Shown: piece by piece, positions 24,721 to 33,509 of the stretch
Layout: each line of letters starts with the position of its first letter
Numbering within the stretch: position 1 is the stretch's first letter
Assembly: GCF_016907235.1 (NCBI RefSeq)
Contig: NZ_JAFBBO010000001.1
Coordinates: 1,426,001-1,490,000, forward strand
DNA length: 64,000 nucleotides
Source of the DNA: Oerskovia jenensis
GTDB lineage: Bacteria > Actinomycetota > Actinomycetes > Actinomycetales > Cellulomonadaceae
Direction: 5' to 3'
Program-made: the position numbers and the translations under genes
The notes under the pieces: model-generated
Told to the model about the DNA's origin: nothing
Seen by the model: only the letters and a program-made list of their open reading frames with translations
Databases searched by the model: none

Positions 24721-24763
24721 ACGGATCTGGCCGACGGATCTGGCCGACGGATCTGGCCGACGG
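24721..24763. repeat. 13-bp tandem repeat (ACGGATCTGGCCG), three units plus partial
   Basis: Units are 24721-24733, 24734-24746 and 24747-24759, with a fourth beginning. The gene-free interval 24517-24871 contains this array, the fprA promoter region, and a 12-bp tandem duplication CCCGGGTCGGCG (24830-24841, 24842-24853) within GC-rich imperfect inverted repeats that may end the long - strand cluster. Confidence 0.85.
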
Positions 24764-24871
24764 CTCGCGCGGACGCGGTTCGCCGAGCAGGGCGGCGTCC
24801 GGGGCGCCGGGAGCCGACGCCCGGGGCTCCCCGGGTCGGCGCCCGGGTCGGCGCTCGGGCCGTCCATGCCC

Positions 24872-25414
24872 TCAGTTCTCGAAGAGCCGCAGGAAACGGT
24901 TGTCGAACCGCGGCCGCCAGTCGAGAGACCGGAGCGTCGAGAAGACCGGGACCTTGACGGTCGACGGGCTCGCCGACACGGCAGAGAGATACGAGACCTC
25001 GTAGGCCCGGTCCCCCGTCGACGTCACCCGCTGCGCGACGATCACGCTCGCCGACCGCGCACCGAAGGTCTTGCCGCGGTGACCGTCCCAGCGCGCCTCG
25101 GCGTGGACGCCGGCCGGCGAGGCCGCCACGCTCCGACGGGACCGTCCGCTGATCTCGGTGAACCGGTAGGTCCCGCGTCGGGCGTCGAGCCGCACCACGA
25201 GCCGGTAGGACCTGGCCGCCTGCCCCGCACCGAGCAGGGACTCCCACCTGGCCTCCCAGCCCGTCCAGGTCAGCGTGACCTGCGCACCGTGCTTCCACGG
25301 CTCGACCGAGGCCGAGTACGGCAGGTCCTGCGACCCGATGGCCAGGAGCGCCGCGACGACGACGTCGAGCGGGGCCGCGTCCGTGACCTGCGGCGAGCCG
25401 ACCGCCGCTCTCAC
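24872..25414 (-). CDS. Unknown protein at the end of the type VII-like cluster
   Basis: 180 residues from GTG 25414, which overlaps the stop of the LpqN-like gene (GTGA). The open frame runs back to 25960 but only as a shadow. It contains repeated beta-type segments such as AQVTLTWTGWEARWESLL, SYRLVVRLDARRGTYRFTEISG and AEARWDGHRGKTFGARSASVIVAQRV, with no signal peptide, TM segment or Cys. I recognise no family. It is translationally coupled to its neighbour and last in the 24-kb cluster, so a role with the secreted or envelope products is likely but unproven. Confidence 0.7.
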   Translation of the reverse strand: MRAAVGSPQVTDAAPLDVVVAALLAIGSQDLPYSASVEPWKHGAQVTLTWTGWEARWESLLGAGQAARSYRLVVRLDARRGTYRFTEISGRSRRSVAASPAGVHAEARWDGHRGKTFGARSASVIVAQRVTSTGDRAYEVSYLSAVSASPSTVKVPVFSTLRSLDWRPRFDNRFLRLFEN

Positions 25415-25887
25415 GCCGTGATCCTCAGGCTCTCCTGGATCGCGCGGATCTCCGCCAGCACCTTCGCGGCCTGGTGGCCCGCGCACGAGCCCGTCACCTG
25501 GACCAGATCCACGACCGGGCCACGATCCACGACCGTCGTCCGGACCGCCTGGACGAGCGTCCCGCCCGACGCGTCCGGGAAGGCTCCCTCGATCCGGAAG
25601 CCCGGAAGCCCACCGACCTCGAGGTCCTGCCGTCCCATCTCGGTGAACCCCTCGACCCCCGTCAGCTTCGACACGACCTCGTCGGCTGCCTGCTGCACCG
25701 TGAACGGCTTGCGCGACCGCGACACCACGACGATCACGTTGGGACGGAACTCCCCCGCCTGCGCGACCCGGGCCAGCGCGATCGGCAGGGCGACCTCGGG
25801 CAGCGGGACCCATCCGTCCGGGCAGTCGATGCTCACCCCGACCGTGGCGGGGAAGTCGGCACTGGGGTAGGCAAGCACGCTGCTCAT
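25411..25887 (-). CDS. LpqN/LpqT-like protein, cytoplasmic form
   Basis: 158 residues from ATG 25887, preceded by GAAGGATG. The pattern YPSADFPATVGVSIDCPDGW...EFRPNVIVVVSRS...LEVGGLPGFRIEGAF...VDLVQVTGSC resembles the LpqN lipoprotein domain of mycobacteria, but there is no signal peptide or lipobox here. Similar small proteins are often found near type VII secretion genes and may act as accessory or chaperone-like partners; this is inference. It is coupled to the following unknown gene. Confidence 0.65.
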   Translation of the reverse strand: MSSVLAYPSADFPATVGVSIDCPDGWVPLPEVALPIALARVAQAGEFRPNVIVVVSRSRKPFTVQQAADEVVSKLTGVEGFTEMGRQDLEVGGLPGFRIEGAFPDASGGTLVQAVRTTVVDRGPVVDLVQVTGSCAGHQAAKVLAEIRAIQESLRITA

Positions 25888-26051
25888 GGATCATCCTTCG
25901 TGGACTCGTCGGTACCGGCGGGAGGTGGCCGGGTCGGCAGAGCCAGTCTGCCAGGCTCACCGGTGCCCCCCGGCGGCGACGTACCTCGGCGGCACGGGGC
26001 CCAGCGGCACCGTCGGGTGCCGCGCGTGAGCGCCCCCTGGGGTGGACAGCA

Positions 26052-26088
26052 CGAGGGGCACGGGATCCGCTGGATCCCGTGCCCCTCG
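26052..26088 (-). terminator. Strong hairpin terminator directly after the WXG100 gene
   Basis: CGAGGGGCACGGGATCC and its perfect complement form a 17-bp stem with a 3-nt loop, 11 nt below the WXG100 stop. It separates the WXG100 gene from the LpqN-like gene and should also protect the 3' end of the substrate mRNA. Confidence 0.9.
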
Positions 26089-26098
26089 GTCGAACAGG

Positions 26099-26371
26099 TC
26101 AGAGCGCCCCGGAGGTCGCCTCCTGGTCGATGGCGTTCCGGTTCGCGGCCTGGCCCGCGTCCGAGAGAGCCTGCGCGACGGTCTTCAGCGCCGCCGTGTG
26201 GGCTCCCGCCCACTGCTCACGGAACTGGTCGCCGTCCTGGCCCTGCCACCAGACACCGGCGAGCTGCGAGTCGAGGCGACCGCGCAGCTCCTCGATCTGC
26301 TCCGCGGACCGCTGCAGCTCCGTCGCGAGCTGCTTGACCGCGCCTGCATCCATACCGAGCTGGTTGCTCAT
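26099..26371 (-). CDS. WXG100-family secreted protein (ESAT-6-like)
   Basis: 90 residues, mostly helical, with the central turn motif W-x-G (Trp42-Gln43-Gly44, in VWWQGQDGDQF), giving the helix-turn-helix hairpin of type VII substrates. There is no signal peptide and no obvious C-terminal YxxxD/E export signal. The ribosome site AAGGAG is close to ideal. Hairpins lie on both sides (26459-26478 and 26052-26088), so the gene probably has its own, highly expressed transcript. It is the only WXG100 gene in the window and may act as a homodimer. It is the likely substrate of the ATPase encoded upstream. Confidence 0.93.
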   Translation of the reverse strand: MSNQLGMDAGAVKQLATELQRSAEQIEELRGRLDSQLAGVWWQGQDGDQFREQWAGAHTAALKTVAQALSDAGQAANRNAIDQEATSGAL

Positions 26372-26458
26372 GTGTCACTCCTTGCTGTTCAAGGCCCCCC
26401 TGCGGGTGACCGGCGTGTTCTCGATGTGGATACTCAACCACAACGAGCAGTAGCGGTA

Positions 26459-26478
26459 CATGGGGACCTGTCCCCATG
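26459..26478 (-). terminator. Hairpin between the secretion ATPase and WXG100 genes
   Basis: CATGGGGAC and its complement are separated by 2 nt, 10 nt after the ATPase stop. It may attenuate read-through from the long operon or mark the 5' end of the separate WXG100 transcript. Confidence 0.55.
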
Positions 26479-26487
26479 GACCGAGCC

Positions 26488-29400
26488 TCATTCGGGCAGC
26501 GCGACCTGGATCTTCCGAGCCCGTCCCGACACCACCAGAAATCCTCGTCCCGCGGGGAAGTCGGCACGCCGGAGCCTGCCGAGCGACGTGCCGAGCAGCA
26601 GGTCGCCGTCGGAGTCGCCCGGCGTCAGCAGCAGACCCGAGCGCCCGGCCTTGAACGGCTTGGCGAGGGTCCATGCCTGGCTCCAGGTCGAGGTCTCCGA
26701 CTCACCGACCACGAGCTGCTCGGCACGGGTCATGGCCTGGACCAGCTTGTCGAGCGGGGCCTCACCCGGGGTGCCCGTGAGCTCCGTGAGGTTCTCGACG
26801 ACCACCACGAGGCCCGCCGGCGGGTACGCCCCCGACTCGACCGCGGCCCGGAGAGTCTCGGCCGTCCGGGCCACCTCCTCGGCACCCACCGCGGTCGCGT
26901 CCCACACGGGGAGCGCCGAGATCGGGGTCGACCGGGGCGAGAGGTACACGACGTGCGCGCCCGGGCGGGCACGCTTGACCGCCTGGCCGATCGTGACCAG
27001 CGCCGTCGTCCGCCCCGCGGTGGGCGGCCCGCCCAGGAGGAAGGTCCCCTTCTCGGGCAGGCCGACGGGCGCGATGTCGAGGTCGTCGAGCCCGACGACG
27101 GGTGCCCCGCCCACGTGCGCGGGCAGGGAGGCGAGCGGGATCGCGTCGGGCAGCCGCTCGATCACGGGAGCGTCCGAGACCCCGTTGTGGACCATCGCGT
27201 CACGGAGCCGGCTGATCTCCCGCGACTGGATCGCGACGTTCGCGTCACCGCCGAGCACCGCGACCTGGACCTCGTTGCGGTCCAGGACGCCGCGGCCCGG
27301 CGGCGAGGCGACCGACAGGACGTCCCGCGGCACGCCCAGCATGAGGTAGTCGTCGGGGTTGGCGAGCCGCAGGACGAGACGCCGTTGGATCGTGCTGCCG
27401 AGCGACGTCGGCACCGAGCTGGGCCGGTCACCGGTCACGACGACGTGCACACCCACCTGCCGCCCGTCCGTGGCGACCTGCGCGAACGCCGCCCAGACGG
27501 GGAACCCGGGGGTCGCCTTGAACTCGTACTCGTCGCGGAACGCTCCGATCGCGTCCACCAGCAGGAGGATGCGCGGCTCGTCGGGGGCACCCGCGATGGC
27601 ACGGTACTCGCCGATCGTCCCGGCCCGCACCGCCGCATAGCGTGCGGAGCGTTCGTCGACGATGCCCTGCAGCCTCCTCAGGAGTCGGGAGACCCGCTCC
27701 TGGTCGTCACCGTCGATGACCGCACCGACGTGCGGCAGGTCCTCGAGCATCCGCAGGCCGCTCGCGCCGCAGTCGATCGCGTAGACCTGGACCGGGCCAC
27801 CACGAGCCGTGATCGCGGCCGAGACCGCGATCGACCGGAGCGTCGCGCTCTTCCCCGAGCCACCGGTCCCGAAGATCGCCATGTTCCCGTCGCGGTCCGG
27901 CTCGTAGAAGACCGTGGGCTGCGTCTGCGTCGTCGGATCGTCGACGACCCCGAGCAGCAGCATCGTGTCGGTCCGGGGGTTGGGCAGGAGCGAGAGGTCG
28001 TACGTCGTCGCGAGCTCGTCGAGCCACGGCTTGCGAGGCACCGGTACGGCCGCCTGCCGCGCGGCCTGAGAGATGGTGGCGACCGCCCGGGCGATGTCGT
28101 TCGGCCCGGGGTCGACGACCTCCGCGACCTCCGGTGCCGGGACGTCCCACGAGGTCCCGGTCCCGAAGGCCATCTCCTCGACGTCGAGCCTCGGGCGTTG
28201 AGGCCGCTCGGTCGTCCAACCGCCCGCGTATCCCGTCTGGAAGGGAGTGATCCGGCCCGGCCCCGTCTTGACCGCACCACGGCCGGGGATCGACGGGTCG
28301 AAGTGCGCGGCCATCGGGATACCGAGGATGTCGGTCGAGTCCCCCTCGTCGGCCATCCGGAGCGCGACCCGCAGGTTGGTGTTCGCCCGCAGGTTGTCCT
28401 TGATGACTCCTGCGGGGCGCTGCGTCGCGAGGATGAGGTGCAGGCCCAACGACCTGCCACGCTGCGCGACGTCCACGACGCCGTCGACGAACTCGGGCAC
28501 CTCGTTGACCAGCGCGGCGAACTCGTCGACCACGATCAGCAGGCTCGGCGGCGCCTCGGGGTCACCGGTGCGCTCGAGCGACATCAGGTCCTTCGCCTTC
28601 TTCCGGTTGAGCAGGTGCTCCCGGTACCTGAGCTCGGCCCGCAGCGACGTCAGGGCGCGCCGGACCAGGTGCGGGGAGAGATCGGTGACCAGTCCCACGG
28701 TGTGGGGCAGGTCCACGCAGTCCGCGAAGGCCGCGCCACCCTTGTAGTCGACGAACAGGAACGTGACCCTGTCCGGGCTGTGCGCGGCCGCCATGCCCAG
28801 GACCCAGGACTGGAGGAACTCGGACTTCCCGGCTCCCGTCGTCCCTCCCACGAGCGCGTGCGGCCCCTGGGTGCGCAGGTCGAGGTACAGGGGCTCGGCC
28901 CCCGAGTGCCCGACGAGCGCGCGCAGCGTCGCGTCGGACTTGCGGCGGACGGGCGGTGAACCGTCGCGCACCGTGAGCGACGTGTTCTCGCGCCATCGCT
29001 CGACGAGGGCATCCGGGTCGTCGACGAGCGACCTGCCCGCGAGCGACACGAAGGAGACCGAGCGCGGCAGGTCGGAGTCGTCGTCGACCGTGGCCCCCAC
29101 GTCCACGACGGGAGCCAGGATCCGCGCGAGCTCGTGCGCCGTCGCCAGGTCGACGACCTCGCTCGCCACGGGATAGGTGTGTCGCCCCACCCGCACCTCG
29201 CCCGAGGTCGACCCGCCGTCCCCGGTGAGCACGAACGTGCGGCAGGCCGCAGGGAGCTGCTCGACGCTCGGCGCGACCCACACCACGTGGACGCCCGCGT
29301 CGGCACCCCGCTCGACCAGGCGCGTCATCCGCGCACGGTCGACCGGGGCGTCGTCCTCCACGAGCACCACGACGGTGGGCAGGACGGGAGCTGGCAGACG

Positions 29401-30939
29401 GTCGAGCTCCTTGGCAGGGTCCACCTCACCGCGCAGCTCGGCATGCTCGTCGAGATCCGCCCCGCGGGACTCGACGAGCTCCTCGAGGCGGGACAGTAGT
29501 GCGGTGCCCGCCCCCGGGTTGTCCGCGAGATGGTCACCGGACAACGGGCTGTGCGGCGAGCCCGTGTGCGGGAGCCACTCGAGCCAGTCCCAGCCGGCGC
29601 GCGAGCGCGGGGACGTGATCGCCGCGATCACGAGCTCGGCCGGTGAGTGCAGGGCGGCGAGCTGCACCAGGATCCCGCGACCGACGCCGTCGGCCTGCTC
29701 GGCCGGTCCCGCGATCCCCATCGCCCCGCTCGAGCGCAGGTGCGCCACGACCGGGACACCGTCGACGTGGGCGCACTCGGCCTGCAGCTTCTCGAGCTCG
29801 TTCCAGAACTCGGGCAGCGTGTCGTTCGAGCCGAGATCGTCGAGCTGGGTCCGGGAGAGCCCGCGTCCGATGCCCAGGCGCACGGACAGGAAGGCGGTGT
29901 GCTCGGGGCGGTGCGTCCACAGGAGCCCGCCGAACCGGCGCACCGCGTCGACCGCGTCCGCGACCGAGGGCGACTCCGTGAGACGCACCGCGCGCTCGAC
30001 CGCGTGAGATCGCGTGATCGTCTCGCGCAGGGCGGCGACCGACTGCGTGAACTGCTCCACCTGCAGCTTGAACCGACGCTTCGCGACGAGCTTCTGGTCG
30101 ACGTAGTTGCCGATCAGCAGGATGGGGCTGAGCAGCATGAACACGAGCCCCATCGCGCCACGTCCCAGGAGCAGGAAGACGGCCCCCATGACCAGCGGAG
30201 CCATCATCGCGAGGTACGGGAACCTCATGGGCGGCAGGGGCTGCGGCGGCCGGGGCGGCTTGAGCTTCTGCTCGGGGAACCTGGCCACGACCCGAGGCGA
30301 GCGGTTGAACTCGACGATCGGGCTCGACGGCGCGAGGCTGCCGCTGCGCTGGAGCGCGACGACCGCGATGACCGAACCGCCGACGTCGACCGTGTCGGCC
30401 GAGGTGAGCGTCGAACGCGTCATCCGCTCCCCGCCCATCACGAGCCCGTTCGCGGAGTTCGTGTCGACGATCTCGATCTGCTCCGCCACGGTGATCCGGG
30501 CATGCCGCTTGGAGACCAACGGGTCGTCGAGACGGACGTCCATGTCACGGTCGCGTCCGAGGTAGCTCGTGCCCACGGGCAACGGGAACTCGCGCCCCGC
30601 GTCAGGTCCCTCGAGGACCCGCAGGATCGCGACCGCGGGGCCGCGGTCCTGTCCGGGGGCCTCGAACTGTTCGGAGACCCGGACGATCGACACCGTCGAC
30701 CCCGAGCGCAGACCGGCCTCGATGAGGTCGCTCGTCGGGGACAGGACCCGGCCCTGGGAGGTCGAGCCGGTCTCGGTGACCTGCAGCGAGAGCCGGTCCG
30801 GGATCGGCGAGCCGGCCCGCGCCGGGTCACCGGCGTAGAGCGCCTCGGCCACGTCGCGGACGGAGGCCGTCGCGTCGGCCGTGACCGCGAGGTTGGTCAG
30901 GGTCGCGTCGGGCCGGTGCAGGGTCAGCTTGATGCGCAC
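26488..30939 (-). CDS. eccC: Type VII secretion ATPase, EssC/EccC-like FtsK/SpoIIIE protein with N-terminal FHA domain
   Basis: 1483 residues, GTG start. Order: residues 1-90 look ubiquitin-like (YukD/EccD-type); FHA at about 103-195 (GTSYLGRDRDMDVRLDDPLVSKRHA); two TM segments at about 241-280; then three FtsK-type ATPase domains. D1 has Walker A GGTTGAGKSEF near 700 and Walker B IVVDEFAAL near 803. D2 has GTGGSGKSAT near 1026 but its Walker B lacks Glu (LLLVDAIG). D3 has PPTAGRTTA near 1305, with Arg for the P-loop Lys, so only D1 looks fully active. It would bind WXG100 substrates and drive export through the inner membrane. FHA plus tandem ATPases is EssC (T7SSb) architecture, unusual in actinobacterial ESX systems. 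Confidence 0.93.
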   Translation of the reverse strand: MRIKLTLHRPDATLTNLAVTADATASVRDVAEALYAGDPARAGSPIPDRLSLQVTETGSTSQGRVLSPTSDLIEAGLRSGSTVSIVRVSEQFEAPGQDRGPAVAILRVLEGPDAGREFPLPVGTSYLGRDRDMDVRLDDPLVSKRHARITVAEQIEIVDTNSANGLVMGGERMTRSTLTSADTVDVGGSVIAVVALQRSGSLAPSSPIVEFNRSPRVVARFPEQKLKPPRPPQPLPPMRFPYLAMMAPLVMGAVFLLLGRGAMGLVFMLLSPILLIGNYVDQKLVAKRRFKLQVEQFTQSVAALRETITRSHAVERAVRLTESPSVADAVDAVRRFGGLLWTHRPEHTAFLSVRLGIGRGLSRTQLDDLGSNDTLPEFWNELEKLQAECAHVDGVPVVAHLRSSGAMGIAGPAEQADGVGRGILVQLAALHSPAELVIAAITSPRSRAGWDWLEWLPHTGSPHSPLSGDHLADNPGAGTALLSRLEELVESRGADLDEHAELRGEVDPAKELDRLPAPVLPTVVVLVEDDAPVDRARMTRLVERGADAGVHVVWVAPSVEQLPAACRTFVLTGDGGSTSGEVRVGRHTYPVASEVVDLATAHELARILAPVVDVGATVDDDSDLPRSVSFVSLAGRSLVDDPDALVERWRENTSLTVRDGSPPVRRKSDATLRALVGHSGAEPLYLDLRTQGPHALVGGTTGAGKSEFLQSWVLGMAAAHSPDRVTFLFVDYKGGAAFADCVDLPHTVGLVTDLSPHLVRRALTSLRAELRYREHLLNRKKAKDLMSLERTGDPEAPPSLLIVVDEFAALVNEVPEFVDGVVDVAQRGRSLGLHLILATQRPAGVIKDNLRANTNLRVALRMADEGDSTDILGIPMAAHFDPSIPGRGAVKTGPGRITPFQTGYAGGWTTERPQRPRLDVEEMAFGTGTSWDVPAPEVAEVVDPGPNDIARAVATISQAARQAAVPVPRKPWLDELATTYDLSLLPNPRTDTMLLLGVVDDPTTQTQPTVFYEPDRDGNMAIFGTGGSGKSATLRSIAVSAAITARGGPVQVYAIDCGASGLRMLEDLPHVGAVIDGDDQERVSRLLRRLQGIVDERSARYAAVRAGTIGEYRAIAGAPDEPRILLLVDAIGAFRDEYEFKATPGFPVWAAFAQVATDGRQVGVHVVVTGDRPSSVPTSLGSTIQRRLVLRLANPDDYLMLGVPRDVLSVASPPGRGVLDRNEVQVAVLGGDANVAIQSREISRLRDAMVHNGVSDAPVIERLPDAIPLASLPAHVGGAPVVGLDDLDIAPVGLPEKGTFLLGGPPTAGRTTALVTIGQAVKRARPGAHVVYLSPRSTPISALPVWDATAVGAEEVARTAETLRAAVESGAYPPAGLVVVVENLTELTGTPGEAPLDKLVQAMTRAEQLVVGESETSTWSQAWTLAKPFKAGRSGLLLTPGDSDGDLLLGTSLGRLRRADFPAGRGFLVVSGRARKIQVALPE

Positions 30940-31041
30940 GATGTGGTTCCTCGGTCGGTCGGCAGGGACACCCGGTGGGGGGCAGTGCGGTGCAGGTCCG
31001 CCCCGGCGTCGGCGTGGGTACCGACGGCGGCAGAGGGCTGG

Positions 31042-31737
31042 TCAGGCGTCCGGGGGCAGGTCGAGGAGCGGGATGTCCTCGGCGGTCACGAGCCGGGACG
31101 CCACGGCGTACTCGACGAGCCGGGCCCGACGGTTCGTCGCGAGCGCGCCGACACCGCCTCTGAGTCCCTTGACCCCGATCCGGTCGAGCTTGTCGCACAC
31201 GTTGTCGAGCTTGCGGTTGAACCGTGTCGTGGCCCAGCCGAGCCGACGAGCCGCGTCCGCGGAGGTCGGGATCTCGGACAGTCCCGTCCCGTCCCGCCGG
31301 AGCATGGGCTCGGCGAGCGCGATGATGAGCTGCTTCTGGCTGACCGTGAAGGAGATGACGCCGATCGTCGTCGCACCCCCGGACGGTTCCTCGGAGCGGA
31401 TCTCCTGGTAGGGCGCGCCCGCGAGCTGCACCATGACCTCGTACGTGGTCGGTCCGGCGGTGAAGACGATCGACGTCGAGGGGAAGACCAGCGGGAGCCG
31501 GTTGCCCGGGGACAACCACGACTGCACCCCACCACCGGAGTCGCAGATGGTCGCGGAGATCAACGACCCCACGTTCGCCAGCCACCAGATCCCGCTCTCG
31601 TGGGTGATCCGGAGGAACCGTCGGTGCAGGTACGGGTTGTCCTCGATCTCGAGGTCACCGTCGCGGCCGATGTCGAACGTCTCGCCCGGTACGGGACGGA
31701 ACCACTCGCCGCAGAACTCGATCGCGAGGTCGCTCAC
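31042..31737 (-). CDS. FHA-domain protein with C-terminal helix-turn-helix-like region
   Basis: 231 residues from GTG 31737, which overlaps the kinase stop (GTGA); the open frame to 32259 is a shadow. The N-terminal half (about 1-95: GETFDIGRDGDLEIEDNPYLHRRFLRI) is an FHA phosphothreonine-binding domain. The C-terminal half (about 135-225: SQKQLIIALAEPML...TSADAARRLGWATTRFNRKLDNVCDKL) looks like a winged helix-turn-helix. It could be a phospho-controlled regulator or adaptor downstream of the neighbouring kinase. DNA binding is inferred only from the helical pattern. A 102-nt gap separates it from the ATPase gene. Confidence 0.8.
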   Translation of the reverse strand: MSDLAIEFCGEWFRPVPGETFDIGRDGDLEIEDNPYLHRRFLRITHESGIWWLANVGSLISATICDSGGGVQSWLSPGNRLPLVFPSTSIVFTAGPTTYEVMVQLAGAPYQEIRSEEPSGGATTIGVISFTVSQKQLIIALAEPMLRRDGTGLSEIPTSADAARRLGWATTRFNRKLDNVCDKLDRIGVKGLRGGVGALATNRRARLVEYAVASRLVTAEDIPLLDLPPDA

Positions 31738-33509
31738 TCCGGCACGCACCCTCTCGTGGGTTCGGACATCTTCCCTTCCCTCTTCACGACGATCTCGAGG
31801 CACACCCGCTCGGTCGCCGGTGCCTCCACCGCGATGCGCGTGAAGGGGGTCTCCTCGTACGTGTTCGTCACCAGCGGGTCGTCGACCCTGCGGACGGCCA
31901 ACGTGTCCGTCCCCTCCTTCCAGTCCGACGGGAGCTCGACGTCGAACGTCGCCGCTCCCTGCCCCTCGTCGTACCACGTCTCGATCCCGACGACCTGGGG
32001 CACCAGGTCGCCGAGGTTGTCGTTCGGCAGGTCCGCCGGCTCCTCCCCCTGCGTCGTCCCCCCGCCCGCGTCCGTGTCCGGGTCGGTCGCGGTCCCGTCC
32101 GGGAGCAGGAAGTAGATCCCGACGACCACGAGCAGCAGCACGCCGGCAGCGACCAGCAGGGGCCAGCGCGCCCGTCGAGCGACCTGCTCCTGCGGTTCCG
32201 GCTCGACCACGGCCTGGGGGCGCACCCGGTGCACGGTGTCCTCGACCGGAGTCCCCCACCCCGACGGCGCGGGGCCTTCACCGGGGCGGGTGCCCGGCAC
32301 GGGACGCGCGGGGACGTAGCCGCCCGGGGCCGGGGCCTGCGACGGCGCGGCGTACGTCGGCGTGACCGGGGGCGTTCCCTGGTAGGCCGCGGCCGCCGGA
32401 GCGGTCGCCACCTGCGACCGACCGCTCGACGTCACGGGGGCGTGCGGATCGGGGTGGCCCGCGGCCGGGTCGAGCCTGACCACCGGGGCCGTGCCCGTCG
32501 TCGTCCGGCCCGGGGTGCCCGCCGAACCGGGCTTCGGGCCCCCCTGGCCACCACCCGTGCCTCGTGGATCGATCGAGACCATCGCGCGCAGGCGCGTGCC
32601 ACCGTCGTCGTCGGGCTCGTCCTCCTGCGTCAGCCCCGTGTCCGCGAGGACGTCGATCGGGGTGACTGCGTAGGAGAGCTCGTTCTGGACCTGCTGGAGC
32701 GCCCGCGCGAACGCCAGCATCGTCGGGTACCGGGACGCCGGGTTCTTGGCCATCGCCGTGCCCAGCACCCGTTCGAGCGAGGCCGGGACGTCGGTGCGGC
32801 CCGTGGGGAGCAGGGGCGTCGACTCGATGCGGGTGATGAGGCTCGCGCTCGAGTTCGACCCGCCCGGGAGCTCGAACGGGGCCCGTCCCGCGAGAAGCGT
32901 GTACGTCGTGGCGGCGAGCGCCCAGACGTCGGTCTCCTTGCCCGCCCACGGGTTCTCCGCGAACGACTCGGGCGGCGACCAGGGGATCGACATGCCCTCG
33001 GCGCGCGAGGCGTCGTCCATCGTCGAGGAGATGCCGAAGTCGGTCAGGGCGGGGTGGCCGTACTCGGTGACCAGGATGTTGGCCGGCTTGATGTCGCGGT
33101 GCAGGATGCCTGCGCGGTGCGCGGTCTCCACGGCGCCGGCGATCTGCACGGCGATGCGCAAGGTCTCGGCGACGCTGAGCCGCTCCGACCGGTACCGTGC
33201 ACCGAGGTTGGGGCGGGAGCAGTACTCCATCGCGAGGTACGGTCGCCCGTCGGAGGCGACGTCGGCCTCGTACATCGTGACGATCGACGGATGCGTCGAG
33301 AGCGTGGCCATCAGGTCGGCCTCGACGTCGAACGCGGCCCGTTGCGACTCGCTCGACCACTCGTGCAGGAGCACCTTGACGGCGACCCGACGGCGGGGCC
33401 GCTGCTGCTGGTACAGGAAGACGTCCGAGAACCCGCCCGACCCGATCACGGAGACGTACTCGAACCCGTCGATCAGGGGCGGCGGCGACGGCGCCCGCTT
33501 GCTGCTCAC
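31734..33509 (-). CDS. Membrane Ser/Thr protein kinase, PknB-like catalytic domain
   Basis: 591 residues. Kinase domain at about 12-280: P-loop VIGSGGFSDV, catalytic Lys45 (AVKVL), HRDIKPANIL with Asp139, DFG at 157-159 and APE-like SPPES. A Pro/Gly-rich cytoplasmic linker follows, then one TM (WPLLVAAGVLLLVVVGIYFL) and an extracytoplasmic tail of about 115 residues containing no PASTA repeats. It is the source of phosphothreonine for the four FHA proteins of the cluster, with the PP2C encoded upstream as the opposing enzyme. It overlaps both neighbours by 4 nt. Confidence 0.95.
   Translation of the reverse strand: MSSKRAPSPPPLIDGFEYVSVIGSGGFSDVFLYQQQRPRRRVAVKVLLHEWSSESQRAAFDVEADLMATLSTHPSIVTMYEADVASDGRPYLAMEYCSRPNLGARYRSERLSVAETLRIAVQIAGAVETAHRAGILHRDIKPANILVTEYGHPALTDFGISSTMDDASRAEGMSIPWSPPESFAENPWAGKETDVWALAATTYTLLAGRAPFELPGGSNSSASLITRIESTPLLPTGRTDVPASLERVLGTAMAKNPASRYPTMLAFARALQQVQNELSYAVTPIDVLADTGLTQEDEPDDDGGTRLRAMVSIDPRGTGGGQGGPKPGSAGTPGRTTTGTAPVVRLDPAAGHPDPHAPVTSSGRSQVATAPAAAAYQGTPPVTPTYAAPSQAPAPGGYVPARPVPGTRPGEGPAPSGWGTPVEDTVHRVRPQAVVEPEPQEQVARRARWPLLVAAGVLLLVVVGIYFLLPDGTATDPDTDAGGGTTQGEEPADLPNDNLGDLVPQVVGIETWYDEGQGAATFDVELPSDWKEGTDTLAVRRVDDPLVTNTYEETPFTRIAVEAPATERVCLEIVVKREGKMSEPTRGCVPE

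Noticed and set aside
26476-28959. 827-codon + strand frame opposite the secretion ATPase gene
   Set aside because: Composition is Arg/Gly/Asp-rich with no motif; the opposite strand carries three FtsK-type domains.
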